A DNA stretch of 64,000 bases from Bin80 sp965215475. GTDB taxonomy: Bacteria > Bacteroidota > Rhodothermia > Rhodothermales > Bin80. The stretch's first letter is position 1; the number at the start of each line of letters is the position of its first letter. The stretch is from positions 806,001 through 870,000 of the forward strand of contig OZ244061.1 in NCBI GenBank assembly GCA_965215475.1, read 5' to 3'. The translations under genes and the position numbers were made by a program. This document shows, one piece after another, positions 1 to 8,009 of this stretch. Below the pieces are notes generated by a model, which saw nothing but the letters and a program-made list of their open reading frames with translations, made no database searches and was not told the DNA's origin.

Positions 1-789
1 CACGATCTTTGACTTCTGCTCAACCTGATATGTCCCTTGAAGAATGATCACTCCTTCCCCTTTCTTATAGATCTGAAGCAATTCCTCCTTGGAGTTCATC
101 ATTCGGCCACCCGTAGGGAAGTCCGGGCCAAGAATGTGACGATCCAGTAAACGTTTGAGTGCGTTTGCAGGCCAAGTGTGTTCGGATCGACGAAGTAGTG
201 ACTCTGCCATATAAATGGCCCCACTCAATACCTCACCAAGGTTATGAGGAGGAATGTTGGTGGCCATTCCAACTGCAATACCGGTCGCGCCATTGACCAA
301 TAGATTCGGAATACGCGCAGGCAATACGACCGGCTCTGATAAGGTTGCGTCAAAGTTTGGCCTGAATGGGACGGTATCCTGACGGAGCTCTTCCAAAAAG
401 GTCATCGCAAGAGGCTGCAATTTGGCCTCTGTGTACCGCATCGCAGCAGGCCGATCCCCGTCTATGGATCCGAAATTTCCATGCCCATCCACTAATGGAT
501 CACGCAGGGAAAAATCCTGTGCCATCCGTGCCATTGCATCATAGATTGCACTGTCTCCATGCGGATGATATTTGCCCATCGTGTCCCCAACGATAGTGGC
601 ACTCTTTCGATATCTTGCATCGGGGTATAGGCGGAGACCTGCAAACATGGAATACAAAATCCGGCGCTGCACCGGCTTTAATCCATCTCGAATATCTGGA
701 AGTGCTCGGCTAGTAATCACCGACAGCGCATAATTCAGATATCTCGCATTTGCAAGCTCATGAAGTGGAGCCGTTTTTCTGTGGTCCAT
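1..789 (-). CDS. Type IIA topoisomerase subunit A (ParC/GyrA), N-terminal part
   Basis: Breakage-reunion subunit of a type IIA topoisomerase, which passes one DNA duplex through another. The gene runs off the left window edge, so only about 263 residues are visible. The ATG is at 787-789 on the minus strand. Visible landmarks are the short N-terminus leading into DGLKPVQRRILY, the quinolone-region-like stretch with KYHPHGD near residues 73-79, and the AAMRYTEAKL block with the catalytic tyrosine near residue 119. KPVQRR (Gln where GyrA usually has His) favours topoisomerase IV ParC over GyrA, but the diagnostic C-terminal domain is outside the window. Family assignment is firm; ParC versus GyrA is an inference. 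Confidence 0.93.
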   Translation of the reverse strand, partial: MDHRKTAPLHELANARYLNYALSVITSRALPDIRDGLKPVQRRILYSMFAGLRLYPDARYRKSATIVGDTMGKYHPHGDSAIYDAMARMAQDFSLRDPLVDGHGNFGSIDGDRPAAMRYTEAKLQPLAMTFLEELRQDTVPFRPNFDATLSEPVVLPARIPNLLVNGATGIAVGMATNIPPHNLGEVLSGAIYMAESLLRRSEHTWPANALKRLLDRHILGPDFPTGGRMMNSKEELLQIYKKGEGVIILQGTYQVEQKSKIV

Positions 790-1370
790 CCCTCAGTACA
801 AATCAGATTGATTCCATGAAAATACTACCAAAATCCTCATTTTCATTTGATTATTGCTACAATCCTGAAAAGATGATTTTCTATCACTGTCGATGAGAAC
901 TTGTTGCACTGACACGATCTCAAGTTATTTTGAATCATTTTGGAACTTGCGGATTATTTTAAGGAGAGGAATTTCATAGAAGAATAGAGGAGATGTACAC
1001 ATTGAACCGATCTTCGAGAAACTTACTCTATATCTGCCCCTATTTGGCAAATTCAGAAAATTTTTGGAGAATTCCATCAACAAGGAATGATCCCATGAGA
1101 ATTGGACTACTCCTGTATACAAATGCACCTTGATTTTCGATTGCATTTACCACTAAAGATACTCAAAGGACTTGATCTACGACCTGAACAAAGCCGAATC
1201 ATACATATTCGGACAGGTCCATATGCTGTATGGCTTGTGATAAACGAAAGTGCCAATGCTTTTCTTCTGCTCTGGCTGAGTGTACTCGAATCGAGTCGCC
1301 CACTGGAGGAATTCAATTCTATTGCCTAATTTATGAGGAAATTGGATTACTCTATTGATCCATCGAATAC
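790..1370. other. Intergenic region, about 580 bp
   Basis: This spacer separates the divergently transcribed topoisomerase and symporter genes and should hold both promoters. Short overlapping ORFs exist on both strands (for example 1102-1329 plus and 925-1146 minus). None has a recognisable motif, and they overlap one another in antisense. I see no convincing gene here. Confidence 0.5.
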
Positions 1371-3161
1371 ATGACATTTATTGACTGGACGATTGTCGTT
1401 CTGTATTTTCTGATCGTTATCGGGATTGCCCTGTATTACTCGAAACGTGCCGGACAGAACACTTCTGAGTTTTTTCTAAGTGGGCGAAGGATGACCTGGT
1501 GGTTGGCGGGAATTAGTATGGTCGCTACCACGTTTGCTGCGGATACACCCATGGCCGTTACCGAACTTGTAGCCCAAGATGGAATTGCTGGGAATTGGAT
1601 TTGGTGGAATTTTGCGTTTGGTGGAATGCTGACCGTGTTCTTTTTTGCGCGCCTATGGAGAAGGTGTGGAATTCAGACGGATGTTGAATTTGTAGAAGTT
1701 CGCTATACCGGAAGGGCGGCAGCATGGCTTCGCGGAATCAAGGCGGTCTACTTCGGCCTGCTACTGAATATCATTATTATTGGGTGGGTCTCCCTCGCAA
1801 TGGAGACCGCCATCAACGTCCTGTGGCCGGAACTGACACTCTTTGGACATGCATCGGTCTCAATTGGCGGACTTACGATGAGTGCAGCACTAGTCGTGGT
1901 CAGTCTATTGGTCGTCTTGGTTTCTATTTTTGCTCTCCTCTCCGGCTTATGGGGAGTGGCTGTCACGGATGTAATGCAATTTATCTTGGCCATGATTGGC
2001 TCTATTTTGATGGCCGTATTTGTGCTCCGCCTTCCCGAAGTAGGAGGAATTGCTGGTCTAAAATCTCAACTGCCTGCAGAAACCTTCCGATTCTTCCCCA
2101 CGATCGGGGAAGCATCGGGTGCAGCCGCGGCATTCGCTCTGTCGATCCCTGCATTTGTTGCCTTCATTGGAATTCAGTGGTGGAGTAGCTGGTATCCAGG
2201 TTCTGAGCCTGGAGGTGGTGGATACAGTGCACAACGTATGATGGGTACTTCTAGCGAGCGTGATGCGACGTTTTCTGCCTTGTTCTTCACCATTGCTCAC
2301 TACTGTATTCGGCCATGGCCTTGGATCATTGTTGCCTTGGCCTCCCTGGTCCTCTACCCTAATCTTGCTCAGTCACGAGAAGGATTTATCCTGGTCATGC
2401 GAGATGTGCTACCGGTTGGAGTCCTGGGGGTGGTCTTTGCAGCATTCCTGGCTGCATTTATGAGTACCATTTCCACCCAGCTAAATTGGGGAGTTTCCTA
2501 CCTGGTGAATGATTTTTGGCGCAGATTTGCCAGGCCTGATCGCAGTGAAAAGCATTACGTATTGATTTCTCGCATTTTCACGTTCGTCGTAGGGTTACTC
2601 AGTATTCTCCTTGCAACCCAACTCGAATCAATCAGTCAGGCATGGACCTTGATCATTACAGCCTCTGCTGGGGTCGGGACGGTTTTGATCCTTCGCTGGT
2701 ACTGGTGGCGGATCAATGCATGGAGTGAACTTGTTGCCACTCTGGCTCCGATTCTGATGGTTCTCCTGACATTATTTGGCGTACCCATTCCCGGCATACA
2801 GGAACCCTTTCCATCTAACTTATTCGTTGTAGTGGGAGTAACGACGGTGCTCTGGCTCATCGTTACTTTCTTGACAAAACCGACAGATCTATCTACGCTC
2901 AGGGAATTTTATTCTCTGGTCCGGCCTGCGGGCCCTGGGTGGCGTCCGATTGCGGCCCAATTTCCAGATATCCAACCTGATTCAACGATTGGTTCTATGG
3001 CACGTCAATGGGGTATTGGAGTTGTACTGGTTTATTCTTCTCTCTTTTCGGTTGGTTATTTCATTCTAGGCAATATGATCCCTGGAATTCTGACATTACT
3101 TCTGGCTATTAGTGCGGCCTTCTATTTAAGATGGACGTTTGATCAAAATAAAGCTCTTTGA
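1371..3161 (+). CDS. Sodium:solute symporter (SSS family)
   Basis: Inner-membrane secondary transporter of the sodium:solute symporter family; the substrate cannot be read from sequence. The 596-residue protein starts with a hydrophobic helix (IVVLYFLIVIGIALYYSK) followed by the family-typical sequence EFFLSGRRMTWWLAGISM and then TTFAADTPMAVTELV, which matches the region around the sodium site in TM1/TM2. About 13 hydrophobic segments follow. The loop near residues 275-300 is glycine-rich and carries SAQRMM, typical of SSS proteins. It ends 3 bp before the GroES-like gene, so the two are probably co-transcribed. Confidence 0.9.
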   Translation: MTFIDWTIVVLYFLIVIGIALYYSKRAGQNTSEFFLSGRRMTWWLAGISMVATTFAADTPMAVTELVAQDGIAGNWIWWNFAFGGMLTVFFFARLWRRCGIQTDVEFVEVRYTGRAAAWLRGIKAVYFGLLLNIIIIGWVSLAMETAINVLWPELTLFGHASVSIGGLTMSAALVVVSLLVVLVSIFALLSGLWGVAVTDVMQFILAMIGSILMAVFVLRLPEVGGIAGLKSQLPAETFRFFPTIGEASGAAAAFALSIPAFVAFIGIQWWSSWYPGSEPGGGGYSAQRMMGTSSERDATFSALFFTIAHYCIRPWPWIIVALASLVLYPNLAQSREGFILVMRDVLPVGVLGVVFAAFLAAFMSTISTQLNWGVSYLVNDFWRRFARPDRSEKHYVLISRIFTFVVGLLSILLATQLESISQAWTLIITASAGVGTVLILRWYWWRINAWSELVATLAPILMVLLTLFGVPIPGIQEPFPSNLFVVVGVTTVLWLIVTFLTKPTDLSTLREFYSLVRPAGPGWRPIAAQFPDIQPDSTIGSMARQWGIGVVLVYSSLFSVGYFILGNMIPGILTLLLAISAAFYLRWTFDQNKAL

Positions 3162-3164
3162 ATT

Positions 3165-3554
3165 ATGTCGGAGTTGATTATTGTCGGTGATCGTGTCCTC
3201 ATTAGACCCGATGGTGGAGAGCAGCAAACTGAATCTGGTTTGGTCTTGCCTGCATCCGTCGCGGAACGTGACCGAATTGGCTCTGGTCGCATTGAGCAAG
3301 TAGGCCCTGGTCATCTGATCCCAAACCCTGATTATTCCGATAATGAACCTTGGGCAGAGCCAAAAAAGATCGGGCGGTATCTACCCTTAGAAGCGAATGT
3401 GGGCGACCTAGCATTCTACCAGCGAAATGAAGCGATTGAATTTACCTACAAGCAAGCCAAATTCTTTATCGTTCCTCATCATGCGATCCTTGCTCTGGTT
3501 CGGCCAGATCATGAAGATGTAATCACTGAACTGCTGGGTTCAAATCGGCGGTAA
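3165..3554 (+). CDS. GroES/Cpn10-like co-chaperonin family protein
   Basis: 129 residues with the Cpn10 fold signature: VGDRVLIRPDGGEQQTESGL near the N-terminus and then LVLPASVAER, which occupies the mobile-loop position. The middle carries an insertion (NPDYSDNEPWAEPKK) absent from canonical 95-residue GroES. The C-terminal strand ends near FFIVPHHAILALV. No groEL is adjacent, and the gene sits 3 bp behind a transporter. It is therefore more likely an auxiliary GroES-like paralogue than the main co-chaperonin. Function beyond family membership is not inferable. Confidence 0.8.
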   Translation: MSELIIVGDRVLIRPDGGEQQTESGLVLPASVAERDRIGSGRIEQVGPGHLIPNPDYSDNEPWAEPKKIGRYLPLEANVGDLAFYQRNEAIEFTYKQAKFFIVPHHAILALVRPDHEDVITELLGSNRR

Positions 3555-3584
3555 CCACAGGATTCCTGTAGAACTTCATTGCGG

Positions 3585-3663
3585 TAGGAACTCGAGTTCA
3601 TCCTTTCGAGTTTTCCCGAGCCCCGCTCGCAGATCTGGACGTGCGCGGTAACGCATTCGGCTC
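3585..3663 (-). mobile_element. Group II intron 3'-end relic (domains V and VI)
   Basis: Read on the minus strand, the segment begins GGAGCCGAATGCG and continues through GCGCACGTCCAGATCTGCG. This resembles the conserved group II intron domain V hairpin (GAGCCG...GCACGTCCGG-type). A second GC-rich hairpin and a TCCTAC 3' end follow, as in domain VI. No reverse transcriptase ORF or 5' intron half is visible upstream on the minus strand, so this is only the 3' remnant. Identification is from motif memory; a covariance-model search would decide it. Confidence 0.5.
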
Positions 3664-3815
3664 CTACCTTAGATCACTCCACCTAGCTTGACGACATGCC
3701 TCGTAGCTGGGGGGCGTATGCTCAGCTTCGGCCAATAGCAGATTACCAATGTGTTCAGTTGCTCCCATGTTGTACGACCCCGTTTTTATTCACCAAAAAT
3801 TCGGCTTCTCTATCT

Positions 3816-4146
3816 AGTGCCTGCCCAAAAAGTAGATTTGTTGAATCTTGAAAAAATAAATCCGTTTACCGACATCCAATCATAGATTTTTCATGTTGAT
3901 CTTACCGATACTTGATCATTTTGGGGTGCGAATATTTTTCCGTAATCAATCAGGTTCATCTCCAATTTTGCAAAAATCGCATTTCATCCAGTATACCGTA
4001 CGATTCTGCCAAATCAGTCAGGGGATCTCAAAAAATGTTCACGCCTATTTTTTCACAAAAATTCGTCCCATGACTACAGAAAATGTCCACATAGAGAGTA
4101 TTCAGAGCACTATATGTCAAAAACAAGGGGGTTTTTGGCAGGCACT
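3816..4146. mobile_element. MITE copy 1 (331 bp)
   Basis: Non-autonomous element with terminal inverted repeats: AGTGCCTGCCCAAAAA on the left and TTTTTGGCAGGCACT on the right. An almost identical copy lies 50 kb away at 54324-54653; I count only a handful of differences. The flanks here are ATCT and ATAT, an imperfect 4-bp target duplication (the other copy has a perfect ACTT). The internal 90-residue reading frame (3893-4165) reads past the element end and has no family signature, so I regard it as non-coding. No transposase with these ends is in the window. Confidence 0.8.
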
Positions 4147-4262
4147 ATATACAGACATTCGTTAAAGCGCCTCTGTTTCCATCCTTTTCAAGCCGGTTTT
4201 CTTCCACTTACTGGCACTAGAACATAGCCGTCTCGCCCACGCCTCAAAAAGTTCTGTCGCTG

Positions 4263-4868
4263 AACATTTGGTTTGTAGCCTGTGGCAAGATCTGGTACAA
4301 GGAACCCATCAAAGTCAGTGATCATGACTTCCTCTCCTATGCCTTATTCAAGGCTCGTCCCTATAGAATCTTTGATCTGTCGAAGAATCGTGGAGCGGTA
4401 TGTGTTGGAGACGCCAGCGATACCCCTTAATTTGAGGTAGATTGTATGGTGCACTGGTTCAAAACGAAGGGGCGGCCGTATCACCCTTATGCCAAACGGC
4501 TCATGATTCTGAACAATTGTGGAAGATCCAACAGTAATCGCGCACGAGCGTGGAGGTACTACCTGCAAATCAAACTATGTGATCCCTATCAAATACAGGT
4601 CATAGTCGCCCATTGTCCCAATGGTGCCAACAAATGGAATCCCATTGAACATCGTCTCTTTGACCCTATCAGTATCAACTTGTTGAGGCGTCCACTGGAC
4701 AGTGAAGAGACGTCCATGAATCATATTTCGACAACAAGCAATCGATCGGGATTGCATGTCGAAGGTTCGGATGACGAAACAATATCAAATGGGCGTCAAA
4801 ATTATCTACGAACAGATGGCCTGGATCAACATAAGTCACAACCAAGTAAACCCCTAATGGAATTATGA
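4263..4868 (+). pseudogene. ISAzo13-family transposase remnant
   Basis: C-terminal half of a DDE transposase of the ISAzo13 type. In one frame it reads KIWYKEPIKVSDHDF, then PYRIFDLSKNRGAV, then SDTP followed by an in-frame TAA at 4428-4430. The same frame resumes with GRPYHPYAKRLMIL and then KWNPIEHRLFDPIS, the family's characteristic C-terminal block, and ends with a threonine-rich RSGLHVEGSDD stretch. The N-terminal half is absent; MITE copy 1 lies directly upstream. The nonsense codon and missing 5' half make it a dead gene. Confidence 0.75.
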
Positions 4869-4955
4869 CATCCTCCCAACGCCATGAAAAATCCCCGATC
4901 CAGCAGAATTTCTAACCGAGGGGACTGAACACAAAATAATGGATCAAATCCCAAT

Positions 4956-5046
4956 GCTCTTGCAAAACCTCGCTCACTTGAGTGCAAACATTGCTCTGAG
5001 AGTACCTGAGGGGATCTTTTCTCTGGATCAAGGGTTTTGCAAGAGC
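4956..5046. repeat. Inverted-repeat boundary element, copy 1
   Basis: About 91 bp bounded by GCTCTTGCAAAACC on the left and its perfect complement GGTTTTGCAAGAGC on the right, with an inner CACTTGAGTG palindrome. It lies downstream of the first minus-strand gene and could act as a transcription terminator, a MITE, or both. Confidence 0.7.
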
Positions 5047-5127
5047 CTCATCCCGTAAAAACAGGGGGCTCTCAGGGATTTGAATAAAGTGAAATGGGAA
5101 AGTTGTTTTTGGATGCCTCCCTACGGT

Positions 5128-5505
5128 TTAGACACCGCCGTTATTCAATAACCAGCCCATAATGGCGATTAACAGGGCAACTATCACCGTCAAACCACCT
5201 GTCACCAAACCAATCAATAGATTATATTTTGAGTTCTGGGAATCAATCTTGGAGTTCTGAGCGTCAAACTTGGAATTCTGAGCGTCAAACTTGGATTCCA
5301 GACGGGCGTAACTGGTGTCAATTCGATCTAATACATTTGCAGATGCCATCGTGAGAATGAAATGAATGATTTTGAGGATATCAGGTCCTTTGAGTCCTGT
5401 CTTTTCGAGAATGGAGTATATTTCACTCCATTCGCCGTTTTGTTGATTCTTTCCAATATGCTCCATAGGTTTGGTTTGACAGCTTTTAGGACTCAAATGT
5501 TCCAT
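5128..5505 (-). CDS. Small coiled-coil tail-anchored protein, copy 1 (three heptads)
   Basis: 125-residue frame of unknown function. The last 75 residues carry the visible design: ANVLDRIDTSYARLES, then the 7-residue repeat K(F/I)D(A/S)QNS three times, then a single hydrophobic helix (LLIGLVTGGLTVIVALLIAI) ending MGWLLNNGGV. This is a coiled-coil stalk with a C-terminal membrane anchor, in layout like Borrelia Bdr proteins or DUF1640-like proteins. Sequence homology to either is not shown. The true start may be an internal ATG (MEHIGK or MASANV), because upstream residues are conserved only as part of the DNA repeat. Confidence 0.6.
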   Translation of the reverse strand: MEHLSPKSCQTKPMEHIGKNQQNGEWSEIYSILEKTGLKGPDILKIIHFILTMASANVLDRIDTSYARLESKFDAQNSKFDAQNSKIDSQNSKYNLLIGLVTGGLTVIVALLIAIMGWLLNNGGV

Positions 5506-5779
5506 CTAATTTAACTGTTGACAAAGATCCATCTTCGCCTCGATCATAGTCATATTCGTGGCTCAACTCTCCCCTGCATTTACGATTTATCCAATCTTAT
5601 AGGTACTCCAGTGGCTCTCACTAACGGGTTATATTTCATCAAACGAATCTTTCGAGGGATGTTTTCGGTGAGATGTCTACATTTTCGCCTTTTCTGTGCA
5701 GATTTCCGTAAGGAACGTGTAAAAATCTAGATTCTATTACGATTGTTGTAGAATGACTAATTTTGCAGTGAATAAAGAT

Positions 5780-5869
5780 GCTCTTGCAAAACCTCGCTCA
5801 CTTGAGTGCAAACATTGCTCTGAGAGTATCTGAGATGTTTTCTATCTGGATCAAGGGTTTTGCAAGAGC
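5780..5869. repeat. Inverted-repeat boundary element, copy 2
   Basis: Same GCTCTTGCAAAACC / GGTTTTGCAAGAGC arms as copy 1, 90 bp. It lies between gene copies 1 and 2 of the array. The interior differs by a few bases from copy 1 (GTATCTGAGATG versus GTACCTGAGGGG). Confidence 0.7.
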
Positions 5870-5948
5870 CTCATCCCGTAAAAACAGGGGGCTCAGGGAT
5901 TTGAATAAAGTGAAATGGGAACGTTGTTTTTGGATGCCTCCCTACGGT

Positions 5949-6347
5949 TTAGACACCGCCGTTATTCAATAACCAGCCCATAATGGCAATTAACAAGGCA
6001 ACTATCACCGTCAAACCACCTGTCACCAAACCAATCAATAGATTATATTTTGAGTTCTGGGAATCAATCTTGGAATTCTGAGCGTCAATCTTGGAATTCT
6101 GAGCGTCAATCTTGGAATTCTGAGCGTCAAACTTGGATTCCAGACGGGCGTAACTGGTGTCAATTCGATCTAATACATTTGCAGATGCCATCGTGAGAAT
6201 GAAATGAATGATTTTGAGGATATCAGGTCCTTTGAGTCCTGTCTTTTCGAGAATGGAGTATATTTCACTCCATTCGCCGTTTTGTTGATTCTTTCCAATA
6301 TGCTCCATAGGTTTGGTTTGACAGCTTTTAGGATTCAAATGTTCCAT
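5949..6347 (-). CDS. Small coiled-coil tail-anchored protein, copy 2 (four heptads)
   Basis: 132-residue paralogue of the 5128-5505 gene. It is nearly identical except for Ser5Asn and one extra K(I/F)DAQNS heptad (four in total). The additional 21 bp lies inside the coiled coil and keeps frame, so the change alters stalk length by one heptad without touching the C-terminal membrane helix. Function unknown; see copy 1 for layout and start uncertainty. Confidence 0.6.
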   Translation of the reverse strand: MEHLNPKSCQTKPMEHIGKNQQNGEWSEIYSILEKTGLKGPDILKIIHFILTMASANVLDRIDTSYARLESKFDAQNSKIDAQNSKIDAQNSKIDSQNSKYNLLIGLVTGGLTVIVALLIAIMGWLLNNGGV

Positions 6348-6621
6348 CTAATTTAACTGTTGACAAAGATCCATCTTCGCCTCGATCATAGTCATATTCG
6401 TGGCTCAACTCTCCCCTGCACTTACGATTTATCCAATCTTATAGGTACTCCAGTGGCTCTCACTAACGGGTTATATTTCATCAAACGAATCTTTCGAGGG
6501 ATATTTTCGGTGAGATGTCTACATTTTCGCCTTTTCTGTGCGGATTTCCGTAAGGAACGTGTAAAAATCTAGATTCTATTACGATTGTTGTAGAATGACT
6601 AATTTTGCAGTGAATAAAGAT

Positions 6622-6714
6622 GCTCTTGCAAAACCTCGCTCACTTGAGTGCAAACATTGCTCTGAGAGTACCTGAGGGGATCTTTTCTATCTGGATCAAG
6701 GGTTTTGCAAGAGC
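6622..6714. repeat. Inverted-repeat boundary element, copy 3
   Basis: 93 bp with the same 14-base arms. Its interior matches copy 1 (GTACCTGAGGGG form) more closely than copies 2 and 4, so the boundary elements alternate between two sequence variants along the array. Confidence 0.7.
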
Positions 6715-6795
6715 CTCATCCCGTAAAAACAGGGGGCTCTCAGGGATTTGAATAAAGTGAAATGGGAACGTTGTTTTTGGATGCCTCCCTACGGT

Positions 6796-7152
6796 TTAGA
6801 CACCGCCGTTATTCAATAACCAGCCCATAATGGCGATTAACAAGGCAACTATCACCGTCAAACCACCTGTCACCAAACCAATCAATAGATTATATTTTGA
6901 GTTCTGGGAATCAATCTTGGAATTCTGAGCGTCAAACTTGGATTCCAGACGGGCGTAACTGGTGTCAATTCGATCTAATACATTTGCAGATGCCATCGTG
7001 AGAATGAAATGAATGATTTTGAGGATATCAGGTCCTTTGAGTCCTGTCTTTTCGAGAATGGAGTATATTTCACTCCATTCGCCGTTTTGTTGATTCTTTC
7101 CAATATGCTCCATAGGTTTGGTTTGACAGCTTTTAGGACTCAAATGTTCCAT
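6796..7152 (-). CDS. Small coiled-coil tail-anchored protein, copy 3 (two heptads)
   Basis: 118-residue paralogue with only two heptads (KFDAQNS, KIDSQNS) before the same C-terminal membrane helix. With the other two copies it forms a 3/4/2 heptad series in adjacent genes. Low divergence outside the heptads indicates recent amplification. Function unknown. Confidence 0.6.
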   Translation of the reverse strand: MEHLSPKSCQTKPMEHIGKNQQNGEWSEIYSILEKTGLKGPDILKIIHFILTMASANVLDRIDTSYARLESKFDAQNSKIDSQNSKYNLLIGLVTGGLTVIVALLIAIMGWLLNNGGV

Positions 7153-7426
7153 CTAATTTAACTGTTGACAAAGATCCATCTTCGCCTCGATCATAGTCAT
7201 ATTCGTGGCTCAACTCTCCCCTGCATTTACGATTTATCCAATCTTATAGGTACTCCAGTGGCTCTCACTAACGGGTTATATTTCATCAAACGAATCTTTC
7301 GAGGGATGTTTTCGGTGAGATGTCTACATTTTCGCCTTTTCTGTGCAGATTTCCGTAAGGAACGTGTAAAAATCTAGATTCTATTACGATTGTTGTAGAA
7401 TGACTAATTTTGCAGTGAATAAAGAT

Positions 7427-7516
7427 GCTCTTGCAAAACCTCGCTCACTTGAGTGCAAACATTGCTCTGAGAGTATCTGAGATGTTTTCTATCTGGATCA
7501 AGGGTTTTGCAAGAGC
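7427..7516. repeat. Inverted-repeat boundary element, copy 4
   Basis: 90 bp, same 14-base arms, GTATCTGAGATG interior as in copy 2. It closes the array on the right. Sequence similarity to the array stops right after the right arm (CTAAATAAATTAG follows), so the element itself marks the repeat boundary. Confidence 0.7.
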
Positions 7517-7847
7517 CTCTAAATAAATTAGATCATTTTGAATGCATAGCACCGTAATTGATTCACTGATGAATAGCTCCTTGCACCTTGATCCGAATTG
7601 GCAGATGGATCGGGTAACCGTAGATTTAGCACAGCAACGCGCGGACGCTAACCACTCCCATCAGGGAAAGCACCTGATGTACCCCTAACCCTGAACGTTG
7701 TATGATCATCGTAAGGAGCGAAGTTGTCTGCATTTGAATCAGATAGATTCTAGGAGGCGAGAGGCAGTCCAGAACAAGTTGGAGTAAAATCTTGATGGTA
7801 CAGATTGCTTGAACCAGCAGTGGAATAAATGTGATCTATCCCAAATG
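7517..7847. other. Non-coding stretch between the repeat array and the tRNA
   Basis: About 330 bp without a supported gene. The only structure I see is a short hairpin near 7667-7687 (CATCAGG / CCTGATG arms). It may contain a small RNA or relics of an element; nothing further can be claimed. Confidence 0.4.
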
Positions 7848-7921
7848 TGGCGTGGGAGAGACTCGAACTCTCGACCTTGCGATTATGAGTCGCACGCTCT
7901 AACCGACTGAGCTACCACGCC
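7848..7921 (-). tRNA. tRNA-Met (anticodon CAU); tRNA-Ile2 possible
   Basis: Complete cloverleaf on the minus strand: acceptor GGCGTGG / CCACGCC, D-arm TAGCTCAGTCGGTTAGAGC, anticodon stem-loop TGCGA-CTCATAA-TCGCA, T-arm GAGAG-TTCGAGT-CTCTC, discriminator A; CCA is not encoded. The CAU anticodon reads Met (elongator) or, if lysidine-modified by TilS, Ile AUA. The first pair G-C and TAGCTCAG exclude an initiator tRNA. Confidence 0.93.
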
Positions 7922-8009
7922 AACAATCTCTTTGAACGGAGATTGTCCGAACCGGGTTGCAACCACACGTAGAAGCACTGGTACCATACATGCAAGCCTT
8001 CTGATAAGT

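Larger units (their letters stand above)
4956..7516. repeat. Tandem array of three ~0.8-kb units with four inverted-repeat boundaries
   Basis: Three nearly identical units begin at 4956, 5780 and 6622 (lengths about 824, 842 and 805 bp) and a final boundary element lies at 7427-7516. Each unit is one inverted-repeat element, a short spacer, one minus-strand coiled-coil/tail-anchor gene and its upstream region. Length differences are mostly explained by 21-bp (heptad) copy-number changes inside the gene. The pattern fits unequal crossing-over or repeated capture between copies of the boundary element. Confidence 0.85.

Noticed and set aside
3893..4165. 90-residue ORF inside the MITE (also 54400-54684)
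   Set aside because: Reads out of the element into unrelated flanking sequence with different C-termini in the two copies; no domain.
5518..5730. 70-residue plus-strand ORF conserved three times (also 6360-6572 and 7165-7377)
   Set aside because: Conservation is explained by the DNA-level tandem repeat; it lies in the upstream region of the minus-strand genes and has no protein signature.
4956..7516. CRISPR-like array
   Set aside because: Units are ~0.8 kb with coding content and no 25-40 bp repeat/spacer alternation; no cas genes nearby.
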